64,000 nucleotides of DNA from Lysobacter sp. 5GHs7-4 (GTDB taxonomy: Bacteria; Pseudomonadota; Gammaproteobacteria; Xanthomonadales; Xanthomonadaceae). The first letter of the stretch is position 1, and the number at the start of each line of letters is the position of its first letter. The stretch lies in NCBI RefSeq assembly GCF_021284765.1, contig NZ_CP089924.1:372001-436000 (forward strand). The letters run 5' to 3'. The notes beneath the pieces are model-generated. The model ran no database searches. It worked only from the letters and a program-made list of their open reading frames with translations, and had not been told where the DNA came from. The translations under genes and the position numbers were made by a program. Below, piece by piece: positions 51,201 to 59,694 of the stretch.

Positions 51201-51610
51201 GCGATGCGCGCCCGTTGGCGCAGTTCGCCGAAGCCGGCGGCGGCGTGGGACCGAACCTGCGCGCAGCGGCCGCACCCGCGCGCGCGCGCGCCGCGCTGGA
51301 CGCGTTGCTGCGCCTGCGCGCGCACGGTCTGCGCATGCCGCTGCCGTTCCTGCCGCGCGCCGGCTGGCTGTGGTACGCCGCCGACGCCGAAGGCCGCGAC
51401 GGCTGGAATCAGGCCGCCGCACAATGGCACGGCGGCAGCCACAGCTGGAGCGAGGCCGACGCCAGCGGCGCGCGCCTGGCCCTGCGCGGCCGCGATCCTT
51501 TCGACGCCGCGGGCGCGGCGGGCGACGAGCTGGGCGAAGAGTTCCGCGCCATCGCGCGCCTGGTGTTCGACGCGGTCGTGCACGCGCGCAGCGAGGAGGC
51601 CGCGCCATGA
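48242..51610 (+). CDS. recC: RecBCD exonuclease V, RecC subunit
   Basis: 1,122 residues, the family's usual length. RecC fold signatures are FRLYHSNALDVLAGLL at the start, VLIPQVAMRRWLQATLA, GIAANLEFPTPGEFV, LAPDIDPYAPHIAAVFGG, VSFGRMVPMRLIPFRAICLLGMNDGDYPR and GLNRLAAEL. RecC is a catalytically dead helicase-like scaffold that recognises the recombination hotspot and channels the strands to RecB and RecD. Start ATG 48242 is preceded by a long in-frame opening to 47981 with no RecC sequence. It overlaps recB by 4 bp. Confidence 0.95.
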   Translation: MPGRPDFRLYHSNALDVLAGLLAQELRTPAPGQSALAPDVVLIPQVAMRRWLQATLAQTYGIAANLEFPTPGEFVKHVLDANVPGAEDDIGAEALRWRLYKELSHPAALREPALAELRAYLSGADPLKPWSLAGELAALFEKYQAWRRDWLLAWDAGQQRDDAQAALWRRVAGGRLYRARRIGDYLARFGSDGPDTPQGLPPRLFAFATLNVSPDVLRVIATQARAGVLHFYLPTPTRKYWGDLTTYAERRRLDENGIAAEDEEDNPLLIAWGAAGRDFMAVLGGYEVVHPSGEIAAYADPEADPHDDPARDSLLKRLQRDLLHRRAPPSPAWRSQVDRSDPSLQVHACHTRLREVQVLHDQLRGLLEDPRFDPPLQPREIAVLAPDIDPYAPHIAAVFGGLAGRPGFIPYALADVSPLAAEPLADVFLRLLALPVSRFGLSEILDLLAAPAIADAADLDAPALERLHAWLHEAGARWGIDDAHRARHQAPADDAYTWRYALDRLLIGHASGGDEDIAGVAPYTELEGSALDALDALIRLLRVLARNERALGAAMTPSEWRDRLLGLLQALLPRRPRDGGDQRTLERLRLLVESFAREAEQAGFDAPVPAEVVRAHFRAALADADTRAPLLTGGVSFGRMVPMRLIPFRAICLLGMNDGDYPRRDPVGGLNRLAAELGTAARRHGDRSLREDDRFLFLQLFVAASDVLYLSYLGADPRDGSLREPSALVADLLDAAARYHQAPDARAALTVREPLQPFSPAAFGAGDGVGDGPEPRRYSYRAEWRPAAQAGAGERHEPTPWAQGVMLPAPIEDASTVAAGGPPRIALADLRAFLRDPPGAFLRQGLNLRLPDPGAAVDDVEPLLLPGRGLQRQQLQQAVYQALLDGRADDLHAHLRARALLPSGPLGRRQLDSVLAEVRPYADAFAQWRDRQQSQSQRFELEVGGALLHGRIDDLYPAGLARLRFGKLHGPAQIAHGLDWLVSSALGDARPLAQFAEAGGGVGPNLRAAAAPARARAALDALLRLRAHGLRMPLPFLPRAGWLWYAADAEGRDGWNQAAAQWHGGSHSWSEADASGARLALRGRDPFDAAGAAGDELGEEFRAIARLVFDAVVHARSEEAAP

Positions 51611-54600
51611 GCGAGCGCATGCGCGACCTGTTCGACGATCCGGCGCCGGCCGTCGTCGACGACCCCTACCTGAGCCTGCCGCTGCACGGCCTGCATCTGA
51701 TCGAGGCCAGCGCCGGCACCGGCAAGACCTACACCCTGGCGACCCTGGTCGCGCGGCTGGTGATCGAGCGCGGACTGCGCGTGAGCCAGATCCTGGCGGT
51801 GACCTTCACCGACTTCGCCACCCAGGAGCTGCGCGCGCGCCTGCGCACGCGCCTGCGCCTGGCCAAGGACATCGCCGCCGGCACCTTGCCCGAGCACGAG
51901 GACGACGGCGAACGCGCGCTCACGCGTGCGCTGATCCGCGCGCGTTCGGCGCAGGAAGCGCCGGCGGCGGTGCAGGCGCGTCTGACGCGCGCCGCGGACG
52001 AAATCGACCTGGCCGCGGTGGTCACCATCCACGGCTTCTGCGCGCGCGTGCTCGCCGAACACGCCCTGGAAACCGGCCAGGCCTTCGTGGCGCCGGAGAT
52101 GATCGGCAGCGACCGCGAGTTGCGCGAAGAAGTCGCGGTGGACCTGTGGCGCGCGCTGGGCACCGACGCGGTCGCCGCGCAATTGCTGCAGGCGCGCTGG
52201 CCCGCCGGGCCCGCGGCGCTGGCCGCCGACCTGGGCGCGCTGCTGCGCGCACCGCGACTGAAACCACCGGTGCCGGCGCCCGCGCCCGATCCGCTGCCGC
52301 TGCTGCAGGCGCGCGCCGCGGCCGTGTGCGAGGCCTACCGGCTGCACGGTGTCCAAGCCTTCGCCGACCTGGACGCGGCGATCGCGGCCAAGGCGCTCAA
52401 CGGCCAGACCTGGCGCGCCGAACTGCCCGGCGCCTTGCGCGACGCGCTGGCGCGCTGGTGCGCGAACGGCGATGCCGGTGCGGCGATCGAGCCGCGCATC
52501 GAGCGCATGACGCCGGAGGCGCTGCTCAACCGCACCAACAAGGGCAAGCAGACGCCGACGTCGCCGCTGTTCGTCGCGATCGCCGAATACCTCGACGCTG
52601 CTGCCATGCGCGCGCGCTGGCTGGACGCGCAGGGCCTGGCCCTGGTCCATCGCGTGCGCGAGGAGGCCGCCGCGCGGCTGGCCGAGCTCAAACGAGTGCG
52701 TCGCGTGCAGACCTACGACGACCTCATCGAGGGCGTGGCGCAGGCCCTGGACGGCCCGCATGCGTCGGCCCTGGTCGCGCGTCTGCGCGCGCAGTACGCG
52801 GTGGCGCTGGTCGACGAGTTCCAGGACACCGACGCGCGCCAATGGGCGATCTTCGAGCGCGTGTTCGGACCGCGCAGCCGCGACGACGGCGGCAGTCTGT
52901 TCGTGATCGGCGATCCCAAGCAGGCGATCTACGGTTTCCGCGGCGGCGACGTGCACACCTACCTGGGCGCCGCCGATCGCGCGCGGCGCGCGCCGCCGCT
53001 GCAGCGCAATTTCCGTTCGCGGCCGTCGCTGCTGCGCGCGGTCGATGCCTTGTACCGACGCGCGGGCGCCGAGGCCTTCGTCGATGCGCGCATCCGCTTC
53101 CTGTCCGTCGAGCCCGGCGGCCGCGTCGCCGACGAGGCCCTGCAACGCGGCGGGCGGCCCGCCCCCGCGCTGACCCTGCGCCGCCTGTCCGCGCCCGACG
53201 ACGGCCGCAAGCAGGCGCTGTGGAGCGCACCGGAGTCGCGCGAACTGGCCACACGCGCCTGCGTGGCCGCCATCCACGGCTGGCTCGCCGACGCCCGCAA
53301 CGGCCAGGCGCGCGTCGACGGCCGCGAACTGCAGCCGGCCGACATCGCCGTGCTGGTACGCAGCCACGACGAAGCCGCGCGCATGCAGCGCGCGCTGGTC
53401 GCCGCCGGTATCCCCGCCGTGGCCGCCGGCCGCCAGAGCGTGTTCGCGACCGAGCAGGCGCTGGAGCTGCTGGCCTTGTTCGAGGCGCTGCTGCAGCCCG
53501 GCGACAACGGCCGCCTGCGCGGCGCGCTGGCCAGCGTGTTCCTGGGGCTGGATGCGAACGCGATCGCGCGCCTGGACGCGGAAGACGCCTGGCAGCGCGA
53601 ATGGCAGCTGCACGCATTGGAATGGCGCGAGCGCTGGCAGCGCCACGGCCCGCTGGCGCTGGTCGCCGATCTGTGCGCGCAGCAGGCGCCGCGCCTGCTC
53701 GCGTTGGGCGACGGCGAGCGTCGCCTGACCAATCTGCTGCAACTGGGCGAAGCGCTGCAGGAAGCCGACGCGCAGGCGCTGGGCCTGCACGGCCTGGTCG
53801 ACTGGCTGCGCCTGCGCATCGCCGAGGCCGACGACAACGACGAGCAACAGCAGCTGCGCCTGGAATCCGACGCGCGCCGTGTGCAGATCCTGACCCTGCA
53901 CAAGAGCAAGGGCCTGGAGTTCGGCCTGGTGTTCCTGCCGTTCGCGGCGATCGGTCGCGAGCCGCGCGGCGGCCGCCATTGCGAATACCCCGACGACGAC
54001 GGCCGCGTGCTGCAGCTGGAAGGCGAGCACGACGACGCCGCCACGCCGGCCTGGACCGAGGCGCGCGCGCGCGCGCAACGCGAGGCCGCGGCCGAGGACG
54101 CGCGCCTGCTCTACGTCGGCCTGACCCGCGCCCGCCACGCGCTGTGGCTGGCGACCGGGCCGCTGTACCTGGGCGCCTCGACGCCGCTGGCGCCGATGCT
54201 CGACGATCCGGCCGCGCTGATCACCGGCGAAGTCGGCGACATCGTCGTCGAGGACGGCCCGGTGGACGCGTGGCCCGCGCCGCTGAGTCCGCTCTCGCCC
54301 GGTATCGTGCCGCCGGCGCGCAGCGTGCGGCGCGGCCTGTCGCGCGACTGGTGGGTGCACAGCTTCACCCAGCTCACCCGCGAAGACGCCGGCCAGCGCG
54401 TCGTCGACGAGCGCGGCGCGCAGGACGAGCCCGAGCCGTTGCCGCTGCCCGCGCCCGACGAACAGCCGATCGATGTGATGGAACTGCGCTTCTCCGGCAG
54501 CCGTTTCGGCAACGCCGTGCACACCGCCCTGGAGCGCTGCGATTTCGCCGCCTGGGCGAACTGGCGGCGCTACGGACAGGTGCCGGAGGGGCAGGACGGC

Positions 54601-55239
54601 GAACTGCGCCGGGCCATGCGCGAACAGGGCTACACCGATCTGGACATCGACGGCGGCGGCCTGGACACCCTGGCCCGCCTGGTCGGCGCGACGCTTACCG
54701 CGGCCCTGCCCGAGGGCACGCGCCTGGCCGATCTGCCGCCGTCGGCGTTGCGCGCCGAGATGGAATTCCATTTCGCCCTCAACGACGCCTCCACCGCGCA
54801 GCTGCTGGCCCTGCTGCATGCGCACGGCTGGCTGCGCGCGCGCCAGGCCTTCGGCCAGCGGCGCCGTCTGGACGGCCTGATGACCGGCAAGATCGACCTG
54901 GTCTACCTGCACGAGGGCCGCTACTACCTGCTCGACTACAAGACCAACCGCCTGCCGTCCTACGACGCCGCCGCGATCGAGCGCGCGATGGACGACAGCG
55001 AATACACCCTGCAGTCGCTGATCTACACCCTGGCCCTGCACCGCTGGCTGCGTTTCCGCCTCGGCGCGGATTACGACTACGCGCGCGACTTCGGCGGCAC
55101 GCGTTATCTGTTCTGCCGCGGCCTGGATCCGATGCGCGGCGACAACGAAGGCGACGGCATCCATGCCGAACGACCGCCGCAGGCCTTGGTCGAAGCGCTG
55201 GACGCCTTGTTCGGCGGCGACGCGGGGGCCGCGCCATGA
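51607..55239 (+). CDS. recB: RecBCD exonuclease V, RecB helicase-nuclease subunit
   Basis: 1,210 residues. UvrD-type helicase: Walker A EASAGTGKTYT (33-43), FTDFATQELRARLRTRL, VDEFQDTD (Walker B), IGDPKQAIYGFRGGD, and the motif TLHKSKGLEFGLV. The C-terminal RecB nuclease domain has GKIDLVYLHEGRYYLLDYKTN with metal residues D1097, D1110 and K1112 intact, so an active exonuclease is expected. Start overlaps recC by 4 bp and its stop overlaps recD by 4 bp. Confidence 0.96.
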   Translation: MSERMRDLFDDPAPAVVDDPYLSLPLHGLHLIEASAGTGKTYTLATLVARLVIERGLRVSQILAVTFTDFATQELRARLRTRLRLAKDIAAGTLPEHEDDGERALTRALIRARSAQEAPAAVQARLTRAADEIDLAAVVTIHGFCARVLAEHALETGQAFVAPEMIGSDRELREEVAVDLWRALGTDAVAAQLLQARWPAGPAALAADLGALLRAPRLKPPVPAPAPDPLPLLQARAAAVCEAYRLHGVQAFADLDAAIAAKALNGQTWRAELPGALRDALARWCANGDAGAAIEPRIERMTPEALLNRTNKGKQTPTSPLFVAIAEYLDAAAMRARWLDAQGLALVHRVREEAAARLAELKRVRRVQTYDDLIEGVAQALDGPHASALVARLRAQYAVALVDEFQDTDARQWAIFERVFGPRSRDDGGSLFVIGDPKQAIYGFRGGDVHTYLGAADRARRAPPLQRNFRSRPSLLRAVDALYRRAGAEAFVDARIRFLSVEPGGRVADEALQRGGRPAPALTLRRLSAPDDGRKQALWSAPESRELATRACVAAIHGWLADARNGQARVDGRELQPADIAVLVRSHDEAARMQRALVAAGIPAVAAGRQSVFATEQALELLALFEALLQPGDNGRLRGALASVFLGLDANAIARLDAEDAWQREWQLHALEWRERWQRHGPLALVADLCAQQAPRLLALGDGERRLTNLLQLGEALQEADAQALGLHGLVDWLRLRIAEADDNDEQQQLRLESDARRVQILTLHKSKGLEFGLVFLPFAAIGREPRGGRHCEYPDDDGRVLQLEGEHDDAATPAWTEARARAQREAAAEDARLLYVGLTRARHALWLATGPLYLGASTPLAPMLDDPAALITGEVGDIVVEDGPVDAWPAPLSPLSPGIVPPARSVRRGLSRDWWVHSFTQLTREDAGQRVVDERGAQDEPEPLPLPAPDEQPIDVMELRFSGSRFGNAVHTALERCDFAAWANWRRYGQVPEGQDGELRRAMREQGYTDLDIDGGGLDTLARLVGATLTAALPEGTRLADLPPSALRAEMEFHFALNDASTAQLLALLHAHGWLRARQAFGQRRRLDGLMTGKIDLVYLHEGRYYLLDYKTNRLPSYDAAAIERAMDDSEYTLQSLIYTLALHRWLRFRLGADYDYARDFGGTRYLFCRGLDPMRGDNEGDGIHAERPPQALVEALDALFGGDAGAAP

Positions 55240-57056
55240 GCCTGGTCGACGCCCTGCTGCGGCGCGGCCTGGTGCGCAGCGTCGACCATGCGCTGGCGCA
55301 GTCCTTGCGGCGCCTGGATCCGGCCACGCCGGAGCTGGTGCAGGTGGGCGCGGCGCTGGCGGCGCGCGCGATCGCCGACGGCCATGCCGCATTCGAGGCC
55401 GCGCAGCCCAACGAAGACGTGCGCGCGGCGGTGTTGGTCGAGCCCGCGCAATGGCTGGCCGCCTTGCGCCATTCGCGTTGGGTCTCGCAACCGGCCGACG
55501 AAGGCGCGGCCGATCCGAGCGCACCCTTGGTGCTGGAACGCGGTCTGCTGTATCTGCGCCGCTACCGCGAATACGAACGCCGCCTGGCCGCGCGTCTGCG
55601 CGCGCTGGCGGCGCAGTCGCCGCCGCCGGCCGACAGCGCCGCGCTGGCGCCGCTGTTTGAGGCTTTGTTCCCGCAAGCGCGCGACGGCGATCGCCAGGCG
55701 CGCGCGGCCGCGCTGGCGTTGGCGCGCTCGCTGCTGCTGGTCACCGGCGGCCCCGGCACCGGCAAGACCAGCACGGTCGCACGCCTGTTGCTGCTGTTGA
55801 TCGCCCAGGCCTGGCAGCACGGCGCGCCGCCGCCGCGCATCGCCCTGGCCGCGCCGACCGGCCGCGCCGCCGAGCGCATGGCCGAAAGCCTGCGCGCGGC
55901 CGCCGCCGCGTTGAGCCTGGTGCCCGGCGTCGATCCGCGCTGGTGCCAGGCGCTGCCGATGGAGGCGCGCACCTTGCACCGCCTGCTCGGCAGCCTGCCC
56001 GACAGTCCGCGTTTCCGTCACGACGCGCGCGATCCGCTGCCCTTCGATGCGGTGGTGATCGACGAAGCGTCGATGGTCGATCTGCCGCTGATGTGCAAGC
56101 TGGTCGAGGCCGTGCCCGACGGCGCACGCCTGATCCTGCTGGGCGACCGCGATCAGCTGCCGTCGGTGGAGGCCGGCGACGTGCTGGCCGCGATCGTCGA
56201 CGCCGCCGGCGAGGACGACGCGCTGCCGGCCGCGATCGAACTGGCGCTGCGGCCTCTGCTAGGCGCCGGCCCGGTCGCGCCCGCCGACGCCGCGCCGCTG
56301 GCCGGCCACCGCGTGCACCTGTGGCGCGGCTACCGGCAGGCCGATACGCTGGATCTGGCGCCGCTGGCCGAGGCCACGCGCGCTGGCGACGCCGATTCGG
56401 CGCTGGCGCTGCTGCGCGAGGGATCGCTGCGCGGCGTGCACTTCCACGAGGATGCGATCGATCCCTTGTCCGGCACCGGCCGCGAACGCCTGCTCGCCGA
56501 TTGGCGTGCCTTGGCCGCGGTCGACGATCCCGCCCAGGCCTTGACGCTGGCCGGCCGTGTGCGCCTGCTGACCGCGCTGCGCGACGGCCCGCAGGGTGCG
56601 GCGCCCTTGAACGCGCGCATCGAGGAGGCGCTGGCCGGCAGCTACCGGCCGGCCTATTTCCATGGCCGTCTGTTGTTGATCACCGAGAACAGTTACCGCC
56701 ACGGCCTGTTCAACGGCGACATCGGCGTCTGCCTGCGCGCGGGCGAGGGTAACGAAGGCAGCATCGTCTGGTTCGCCGGTGGCAGCGAAGGCGTGCGCGG
56801 CTATTACCCCGCCGCGCTGCCTGCGCACGCGGGTGCGTTCGCGATGACGGTGCACAAGTCGCAGGGTTCGGAGTTCGACCGCGTGTGGCTGCAGCTGCCG
56901 CGCCTGGACGCGCGCAGCCTGTCGCGCGAATTGCTGTACACCGGCATGACCCGCGCGCGCCGCGAGCTGACGCTGTGCGCGAGCGAACCGGTGCTGCGCG
57001 CGGCGCTGTCGCGCCACGCGATGCGGGTGTCGGGACTGGCGGCGCGGCTGCGCTGA
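55236..57056 (+). CDS. recD: RecBCD exonuclease V, RecD helicase subunit
   Basis: 606 residues. 5'-3' helicase with Walker A TGGPGTGKTST (K177), AAPTGRAAERMAESL, RTLHRLLG, Walker B VVIDEASMVDLPLM, and the terminal MTVHKSQGSEFDRVWL and LLYTGMTRARRELTLC. Third gene of the recCBD operon. The order recC-recB-recD without ptrA is common outside Enterobacteria. Confidence 0.96.
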   Translation: MSLVDALLRRGLVRSVDHALAQSLRRLDPATPELVQVGAALAARAIADGHAAFEAAQPNEDVRAAVLVEPAQWLAALRHSRWVSQPADEGAADPSAPLVLERGLLYLRRYREYERRLAARLRALAAQSPPPADSAALAPLFEALFPQARDGDRQARAAALALARSLLLVTGGPGTGKTSTVARLLLLLIAQAWQHGAPPPRIALAAPTGRAAERMAESLRAAAAALSLVPGVDPRWCQALPMEARTLHRLLGSLPDSPRFRHDARDPLPFDAVVIDEASMVDLPLMCKLVEAVPDGARLILLGDRDQLPSVEAGDVLAAIVDAAGEDDALPAAIELALRPLLGAGPVAPADAAPLAGHRVHLWRGYRQADTLDLAPLAEATRAGDADSALALLREGSLRGVHFHEDAIDPLSGTGRERLLADWRALAAVDDPAQALTLAGRVRLLTALRDGPQGAAPLNARIEEALAGSYRPAYFHGRLLLITENSYRHGLFNGDIGVCLRAGEGNEGSIVWFAGGSEGVRGYYPAALPAHAGAFAMTVHKSQGSEFDRVWLQLPRLDARSLSRELLYTGMTRARRELTLCASEPVLRAALSRHAMRVSGLAARLR

Positions 57057-57081
57057 GGCGCATCGCGGCTTTGGGGCAGGA

Positions 57082-57095
57082 GCGGCGCGAGCCGC
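57082..57095. repeat. REP-like hairpin, covarying variant
   Basis: GCGGC-GCGA-GCCGC within GGAGCGGC...GCCGCGACC. The stem has G-C where the copies at 9654 and 42976 have A-T (GCGAC/GTCGC), and the loop is again GNRA. Confidence 0.55.
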
Positions 57096-57229
57096 GACCG
57101 CGGCAATGCGGCTGCGACGAACTTCGCAACGGGCGAATTGCGAGCAACGGCATTAGCGCCTTCGGCGCTGCATCCCCCGACGCATGGCGGACACGGTCGG
57201 TATCCGCGCACCATCGCGCGAAGCCAGCG

Positions 57230-58315
57230 CTAAGCCAGCTCCGCATCCTCACTATCGTGGCGCGCATTGGCCACGATCGCATCGACCTCCACCTCCGGCG
57301 ACACCTTGCCCGGCCGCTGCTTGGCGACCTTGGCCAACTCGGCCGCGATCGCCGCCGAGGCGTCCTCGGAGGCCTTGCGGAAGCGCTGGCGGTCCGGGCA
57401 CAGCACCTGCATGTAGTCGGCGTCGAAGTTCAGGCGTTCGACCAGGAAGTCGACGAAGGCGCGCACCTTCGGCGACTGCACCTGGCCGCGCGGGAACACC
57501 GCGTTGAAGTCCATCTCCGGCCCGGTCCAACCGGCCAGCACGCGCTGCACGTAGCCCTGCTCGGCGTAGGCCTTGACCGTGACGTCGCTGGCCAGCATCA
57601 GGCCTTCGCCGCACAGCAACGCGCCCTTGAGCGCGCCCGGGTCGTTGGCCACCAGCACCGGATCGACGCGGTAGTCGATGCTGCGGTCGCCGTCGCTGAG
57701 CGTCCACACGTAGGCGCCGTTGCGCCGCGACTTCTGCATCGCCAGGGTGCGGTGGTGCTGCAGATCGTCCGGATGCAGCGGCTCGCCGTGGCGCGCCAGG
57801 TAGTTCGGGCTGGCGTAGACCTGGGTGCGGAACACCGCCAGGCGGCGCGCGATCAGGTTGGAATCGGGCAGTTCCCCCACGCGCAGGGCGACGTCGATTT
57901 CCTTGTCGATCAGGTCCAGCGGCTCGTTGGTCAGCAGCATCTCCAGCCGCACTTCCGGATGGCGGGCGTGGAACTCGCCCAGCAACGGCGCGATCCAGGT
58001 GATGCCGACCGAATACGGCGCGGTGAAACGCAGCCAGCCGCGCGGACCGCCCTGCAGCTGGCCGACCGCGCTTTCGGCTTCGTCCAGCTCGCGCGCGATG
58101 CGCTGGCAGTGTTCGAAGTAGATGTTGCCGGCCTCGGTCAGGCCGAGCTTGCGGGTCGTGCGATGCAGCAGCTGCGCGCCCAGGCGCGTTTCCAGGTCCT
58201 GCACCTTGCGGCTGACCGTGGTCTTGGGAAGCCGCAGCGCGCGCGCCGCGGAAATGAAGCTGCCGTGCTCGACCACCTTGACGAAGATCAGGGTGTCGTT
58301 GAGATCGCGGGCCAT
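57230..58315 (-). CDS. LysR-family transcriptional regulator (divergent from efflux operon)
   Basis: 361 residues from ATG 58315, about 50 longer than usual. HTH: DTLIFVKVVEHGSFISAARALRLPKTTVSRKVQDLETRLGAQLLHRTTRKLGLTEAG. The effector domain contains PYSVGITWIAPLLGEFHARHPEVRLEM and EIDVALRVGELPDSNLIARRL. The C-terminal extension (AIAAELAKVAKQRPGKVSPEVEVDAIV) is unusual. It points away from the DUF2798-SDR-RND operon and is the likely regulator of that operon. Confidence 0.92.
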   Translation of the reverse strand: MARDLNDTLIFVKVVEHGSFISAARALRLPKTTVSRKVQDLETRLGAQLLHRTTRKLGLTEAGNIYFEHCQRIARELDEAESAVGQLQGGPRGWLRFTAPYSVGITWIAPLLGEFHARHPEVRLEMLLTNEPLDLIDKEIDVALRVGELPDSNLIARRLAVFRTQVYASPNYLARHGEPLHPDDLQHHRTLAMQKSRRNGAYVWTLSDGDRSIDYRVDPVLVANDPGALKGALLCGEGLMLASDVTVKAYAEQGYVQRVLAGWTGPEMDFNAVFPRGQVQSPKVRAFVDFLVERLNFDADYMQVLCPDRQRFRKASEDASAAIAAELAKVAKQRPGKVSPEVEVDAIVANARHDSEDAELA

Positions 58316-58381
58316 GGGGGACTCCGGATATAGGGATGACGGGAGGGCCGTCTCGGGACTGGCGGGGGAGCCGAGCCGGGC

Positions 58382-58426
58382 ATTAGCCCGATGTCGGGAC
58401 AATTATTCCCTGAATCAACGGCTAAT
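58382..58426. promoter_or_regulatory. LysR-type operator candidate upstream of the RND operon
   Basis: ATTAGCC and its complement GGCTAAT lie 31 bp apart, and between them ATTC-CCT-GAAT (58405-58415) forms a second palindrome. LysR regulators bind such T-N11-A pairs. It is in the 168-bp gap between the divergent starts at 58315 and 58484. Confidence 0.5.
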
Positions 58427-58483
58427 CAAGTGCCATTCGTGCGCCTAATCTTTGCCGCACACCCGGAACCCCCTGCCGCCGCC

Positions 58484-58753
58484 ATGTTGACCGCCCGCCA
58501 AGCCCGCCTCGCCTTCCTGCCGCTGATGATGATAGCGATGTCAGCCTTGATCGTGCTGGCCGCCATTGTCTTCCGCCAGGGCCTGGCCGAAGGCACCGAG
58601 GAAGCCTGGATGCTGGCCTGGGTGCTGGCCTTCACGGTCGCGCTGCCGACCGCGATGCTGGTGCTGCCCGCGGTCGGCGCCCTGCTGTCCCGCCACACGC
58701 GTCACGAAACCGTCCCGCTGATGGGAGAAAAAATCCCGGGAGCGGGACAATGA
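58484..58753 (+). CDS. DUF2798 small membrane protein
   Basis: 89 residues from ATG 58484. Two hydrophobic helices (about 9-32 and 45-70), KxxxxxFxxxMMMxMSxxIxxAxxxFRQG pattern (ARLAFLPLMMIAMSALIVLAAIVFRQG) of DUF2798. First gene of the operon; it overlaps the SDR start by 4 bp (ATGA). The function is unknown, but such genes often accompany LysR-controlled efflux loci. Confidence 0.7.
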   Translation: MLTARQARLAFLPLMMIAMSALIVLAAIVFRQGLAEGTEEAWMLAWVLAFTVALPTAMLVLPAVGALLSRHTRHETVPLMGEKIPGAGQ

Positions 58754-59694
58754 AGTCCCCCTTGGTGATCCTGGGCGCTACCGGCGGCGTCGGCCGCGGC
58801 GTGGTCCGCGCCGCGGTCAAGGCCGGCTGGCCGGTGATCGCGGTGGCCCGTGGCGGCCGCGAGCTCAAGTTGTTGGCGGCGGCCTACCCCGAGGCCGACC
58901 TGACCGTGCTCAGCGGCTCGGTCGCCAGCGACGCCGACGGCGCCAAGCTCGCGCGCGCGCTGCGCAAGCTCGGGCGCCCGCTGGCCGGCGTGGTCGCCGC
59001 GGTCTGCGGCAGCAACGAGCGCGGCCGCCTGCTCGATCACCCTGCCGCGTTCCTGCGCCGCAAGCTCGACGAAGACCTGTTGCCGCACCTGGCCGCCGCC
59101 CGCCACCTGCTGCCCCTGCTCGCCGAGGGCGACCGCGGCGGCAGCTACGTGCTGATCGGCGGCCCGGGCAGCGAACACCCCTGGGCCGGTTACGGCCACC
59201 GTTCGATCGGCGCCGCCGCCCTGCGCATGCTGGCGCGCGTGCTGCACGACGAGGCCCGGCAGATGTCGGTGCGCGTGCAGCTGCTCGCGGTCGACATGCC
59301 GGTGCGCACCGAACTCAACGATTGCCACGCCTGCCCGGAATGGCCCAGCGCCCTGTCGATCGGACAGCGCGCGTTGGCCCTGATCGAACAGGCCGAGCTG
59401 CGCAGCGAACCGCCGCGCGCCGTCGTCACTTACGCGCGCGCGCCCGGGCCGGGCGCGCTGCCGTCCTACGCGGTCGACCTGTCGGACGACATCGACCGCG
59501 AACCCCCGCCGCACGCGGCTACGCCCGCGCGCGCCCAGCCAGCCGCCACGACCACCCAGGCGACGCCCGCCACGTCTACGCAAGATCCGGATAGCCCATC
59601 CGACGCCAAGGCGCAACGCTGTCTGCAAGACGCGCGCGCACTGCTGAAAGCGATCACTACTTCGAAAACCAACCAGGAACCCTCCCCACAATGA
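58750..59694 (+). CDS. Short-chain dehydrogenase/reductase with low-complexity tail
   Basis: 314 residues. N-terminal NAD(P) fold ILGATGGVGRGVVRAAVKAGWPVIAVARG (6-34), ending around 240 with GQRALALIEQ and YAVDLSDDIDRE. A classical YxxxK (YGHRSIGAAAL) is degenerate: Y is followed by HRS, with no Lys four residues later. It may bind a nucleotide without standard SDR chemistry. The last about 65 residues are Ala/Thr/Pro-rich and probably unstructured. The stop overlaps the adaptor gene by 4 bp. Confidence 0.75.
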   Translation: MKSPLVILGATGGVGRGVVRAAVKAGWPVIAVARGGRELKLLAAAYPEADLTVLSGSVASDADGAKLARALRKLGRPLAGVVAAVCGSNERGRLLDHPAAFLRRKLDEDLLPHLAAARHLLPLLAEGDRGGSYVLIGGPGSEHPWAGYGHRSIGAAALRMLARVLHDEARQMSVRVQLLAVDMPVRTELNDCHACPEWPSALSIGQRALALIEQAELRSEPPRAVVTYARAPGPGALPSYAVDLSDDIDREPPPHAATPARAQPAATTTQATPATSTQDPDSPSDAKAQRCLQDARALLKAITTSKTNQEPSPQ

